The notes under the pieces: model-generated
Databases searched by the model: none
What the model was told of the DNA's origin: nothing
What the model saw: the letters and a program-made list of their open reading frames with translations, nothing else
From: Maribacter sp. 1_MG-2023
Lineage (GTDB): Bacteria; Bacteroidota; Bacteroidia; Flavobacteriales; Flavobacteriaceae
Reading direction: 5' to 3'
DNA: 64,000 nt
Assembly: GCF_030547005.1 (NCBI RefSeq)
Contig: NZ_JAUOPN010000010.1
Span: forward strand, 62,001-126,000
Translations under genes and position numbers: made by a program
In this document: positions 62,745-64,000 of the stretch, piece after piece
How positions within the stretch are numbered: position 1 is the first letter of the stretch
Layout of the letters: the number at the start of each line of letters is the position of its first letter

Positions 62745-64000
62745 TTACTCTATACTTATATCATCATCTTCAAAAGTATTTGATGCTGTAGCCGTTGTTT
62801 CGCTTACTTGCATGATCCATTTCTCTTTATTGTATTTTCCATTTAAATCTGTACTTGCTGCCATTTGTGCATCGTTCTTATAATCGTAATCTGCTAAGTA
62901 CACATAGTACAGACCGTTTTCTTTATTGTAAAATTGTTTAGGATCTAATCCTTTCTCACGTAAATCTTTCATAAATGCATTCATATACTTTGTTTGGCTG
63001 TATACATTTGCAATTACATAGTAACCAGAATTCATATCGATAACATTAGCATCTACCATCATTTTAACCGGTAACTCTTTAAAATTATCTCTTGAAGATG
63101 GAAATTCTTTAAAATTCGCTCTTCTTGAAGAAGATGTTGTTGCGACTGTTGATTTTGTAGTTTCGGCAACAAAAGCATTAGCAGGCTCTGTTAAAAAGTC
63201 AATAGCATCATTATTTAGATCATTAGATGCATAAGATGTGTTTTCCTCTACACTAAAGTCTTGTAAAGAGCTCTTAATCGTTGTATCAATATCATTACGT
63301 AACATTCTAACAATTAATTCAAATCGTTCTTCAAATGCTGCTATTCTTTCAATTTCTATAGAATCTTGACGTAGAATCAACTCATCTAAAATAATCTTGT
63401 TCTCATATGCTAAACTACTTTCTGAAGCCGTAGAAGTAGTATTAGAAGATGCATCTTGTCTCTTACGACCCGATTTTCTAGCGCTATCGCGTTCTTCAAT
63501 TAAATGAGCTATCTGCTCTTCATAATTACGTACTATATTATCTATTTGATTATCTGATGAGTTATCTGCTACTGATATCGCCAAATCATCATCTTTAAAT
63601 TTGTAAGCTAAAGTGATTTCATGATTCCATCCTAAATTGGCATCTTCACTTGATAAGTCTTTCTCCATTAAATATCCTAAAGACATTTTATCACTTAGGT
63701 TAAAACCAACACCTGCGGCTACTCCATACTCCTCGTCTACCGTTGTTTGTAACCAACCGTAGTTTGGCATGTCTAATAATAACGATCCAAAGTAATATAA
63801 ACTACCATCATAGTTCTGACCCACTTGCGCCATTGGCATTAAGCGAGCATCTGTAAAAAGTCCTCTTGAATGTTCGAATGAGTGTGTATACTGTACCGAA
63901 GCCTTTACACTTTTTGTAGACAATTCGGTTAAAAATTCGTTCGTTGTTTGATTGTATTTAAAAAGGTCTTCTGCGTAGAATCCGAAATCGAACTTACCTA
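62745..64000 (-). CDS. PorP/SprF-type outer-membrane protein fused to a coiled coil and SPOR-like domain (partial)
   Basis: The reading frame stays open to the window edge; residues such as KFDFGFYAEDLFKYNQ precede the first apparent start (a TTG at 63923), so the 5' end is outside. The N-terminal visible part matches the PorP/SprF C-terminal beta-barrel (RGLFTDARLMPMAQVG, AAGVGFNLSDKMSLGY, FKDDD). A Ser/Thr/Glu-rich coiled-coil region of ~170 residues follows, then a C-terminal SPOR-like domain (YYVIANVYSQTKYMNAFMKD, GLYYVYLADY). PorP/SprF proteins support type IX secretion and gliding; the SPOR part may bind denuded peptidoglycan. Confidence 0.82.
   Translation of the reverse strand, partial: GKFDFGFYAEDLFKYNQTTNEFLTELSTKSVKASVQYTHSFEHSRGLFTDARLMPMAQVGQNYDGSLYYFGSLLLDMPNYGWLQTTVDEEYGVAAGVGFNLSDKMSLGYLMEKDLSSEDANLGWNHEITLAYKFKDDDLAISVADNSSDNQIDNIVRNYEEQIAHLIEERDSARKSGRKRQDASSNTTSTASESSLAYENKIILDELILRQDSIEIERIAAFEERFELIVRMLRNDIDTTIKSSLQDFSVEENTSYASNDLNNDAIDFLTEPANAFVAETTKSTVATTSSSRRANFKEFPSSRDNFKELPVKMMVDANVIDMNSGYYVIANVYSQTKYMNAFMKDLREKGLDPKQFYNKENGLYYVYLADYDYKNDAQMAASTDLNGKYNKEKWIMQVSETTATASNTFEDDDISIE

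Noticed and set aside
63923-64000. Start of the PorP/SprF-SPOR gene at 63923
   Set aside because: The codon is TTG and the frame continues upstream with matching barrel sequence, so the true start lies outside the window.

Overview
The window looks like chromosome from a marine Flavobacteriaceae bacterium (Bacteroidota). Evidence: low G+C, Bacteroidota-type promoters (TAnnTTTG -7 boxes), a PorP/SprF-type outer-membrane protein, LytS/LytTR and Reg_prop sensors, a fused CcsBA with NrfHA, and a xylose/glycan catabolic region. I cannot fix the genus.

Layout. 1-1846: TldD/PmbA protease pair. 2165-2793: a frameshifted outer-membrane protein. 2912-9261: a five-gene minus-strand operon (secreted protein, SH3 protein, a His/Cys-dyad protein, a beta-propeller LytS kinase, a LytTR regulator). 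Upstream of it, 9497-11644 is a VIT/von Willebrand A protein. Both transcription units carry the same pair of 11-bp direct repeats, 21 bp apart, at the same distance from a -7 box, so the LytTR protein probably controls both. 11839-32117 is a stress/low-energy region: a PNPOx-like flavoprotein, a P-type ATPase, upp, an SDR, six tandem-type universal stress proteins (USPs), a thioredoxin, an ATP-cone nuclease, a beta-CASP RNase, a lipoprotein, cardiolipin synthase and a MacAB/LolD-like exporter. 32327-34397 holds a Lys-rich H1-like protein followed by a gene graveyard: a decayed copy of a USP/membrane-protein pair and a broken alginate-export porin. 34424-39725 is nrfHA plus ccsBA (nitrite ammonification and haem attachment). 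39887-42840 holds two more USP units; 42934-45908 holds UbiB-like and MgtC/DUF4010 proteins. 46012-61186 is carbohydrate metabolism: a GH5 enzyme, esterase, D-Ala-D-Ala dipeptidase, GH130, TIM-barrel isomerase, GMC dehydrogenase pair, sialate esterase, Gfo/Idh oxidoreductase, LacI, xylA and xylB. 61421-64000: an atypical response regulator and a PorP/SprF-SPOR fusion.

Main regulatory observation: ten intergenic sites fit a Crp/Fnr-type palindrome (core TGAY-N4-RTCA). At each, a TAnnTTT-like -7 box starts exactly 29.5 bp from the palindrome centre, which corresponds to class II activation near -41. They precede the USP operons, PNPOx protein, P-type ATPase, WG-SDR operon, a lipoprotein and the exporter. 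They imply one regulon, probably for oxygen limitation or redox/energy stress, resembling in gene content the Mycobacterium DosR and Pseudomonas Anr regulons. No Crp/Fnr gene lies in the window, and nrfHA lacks a matching site.
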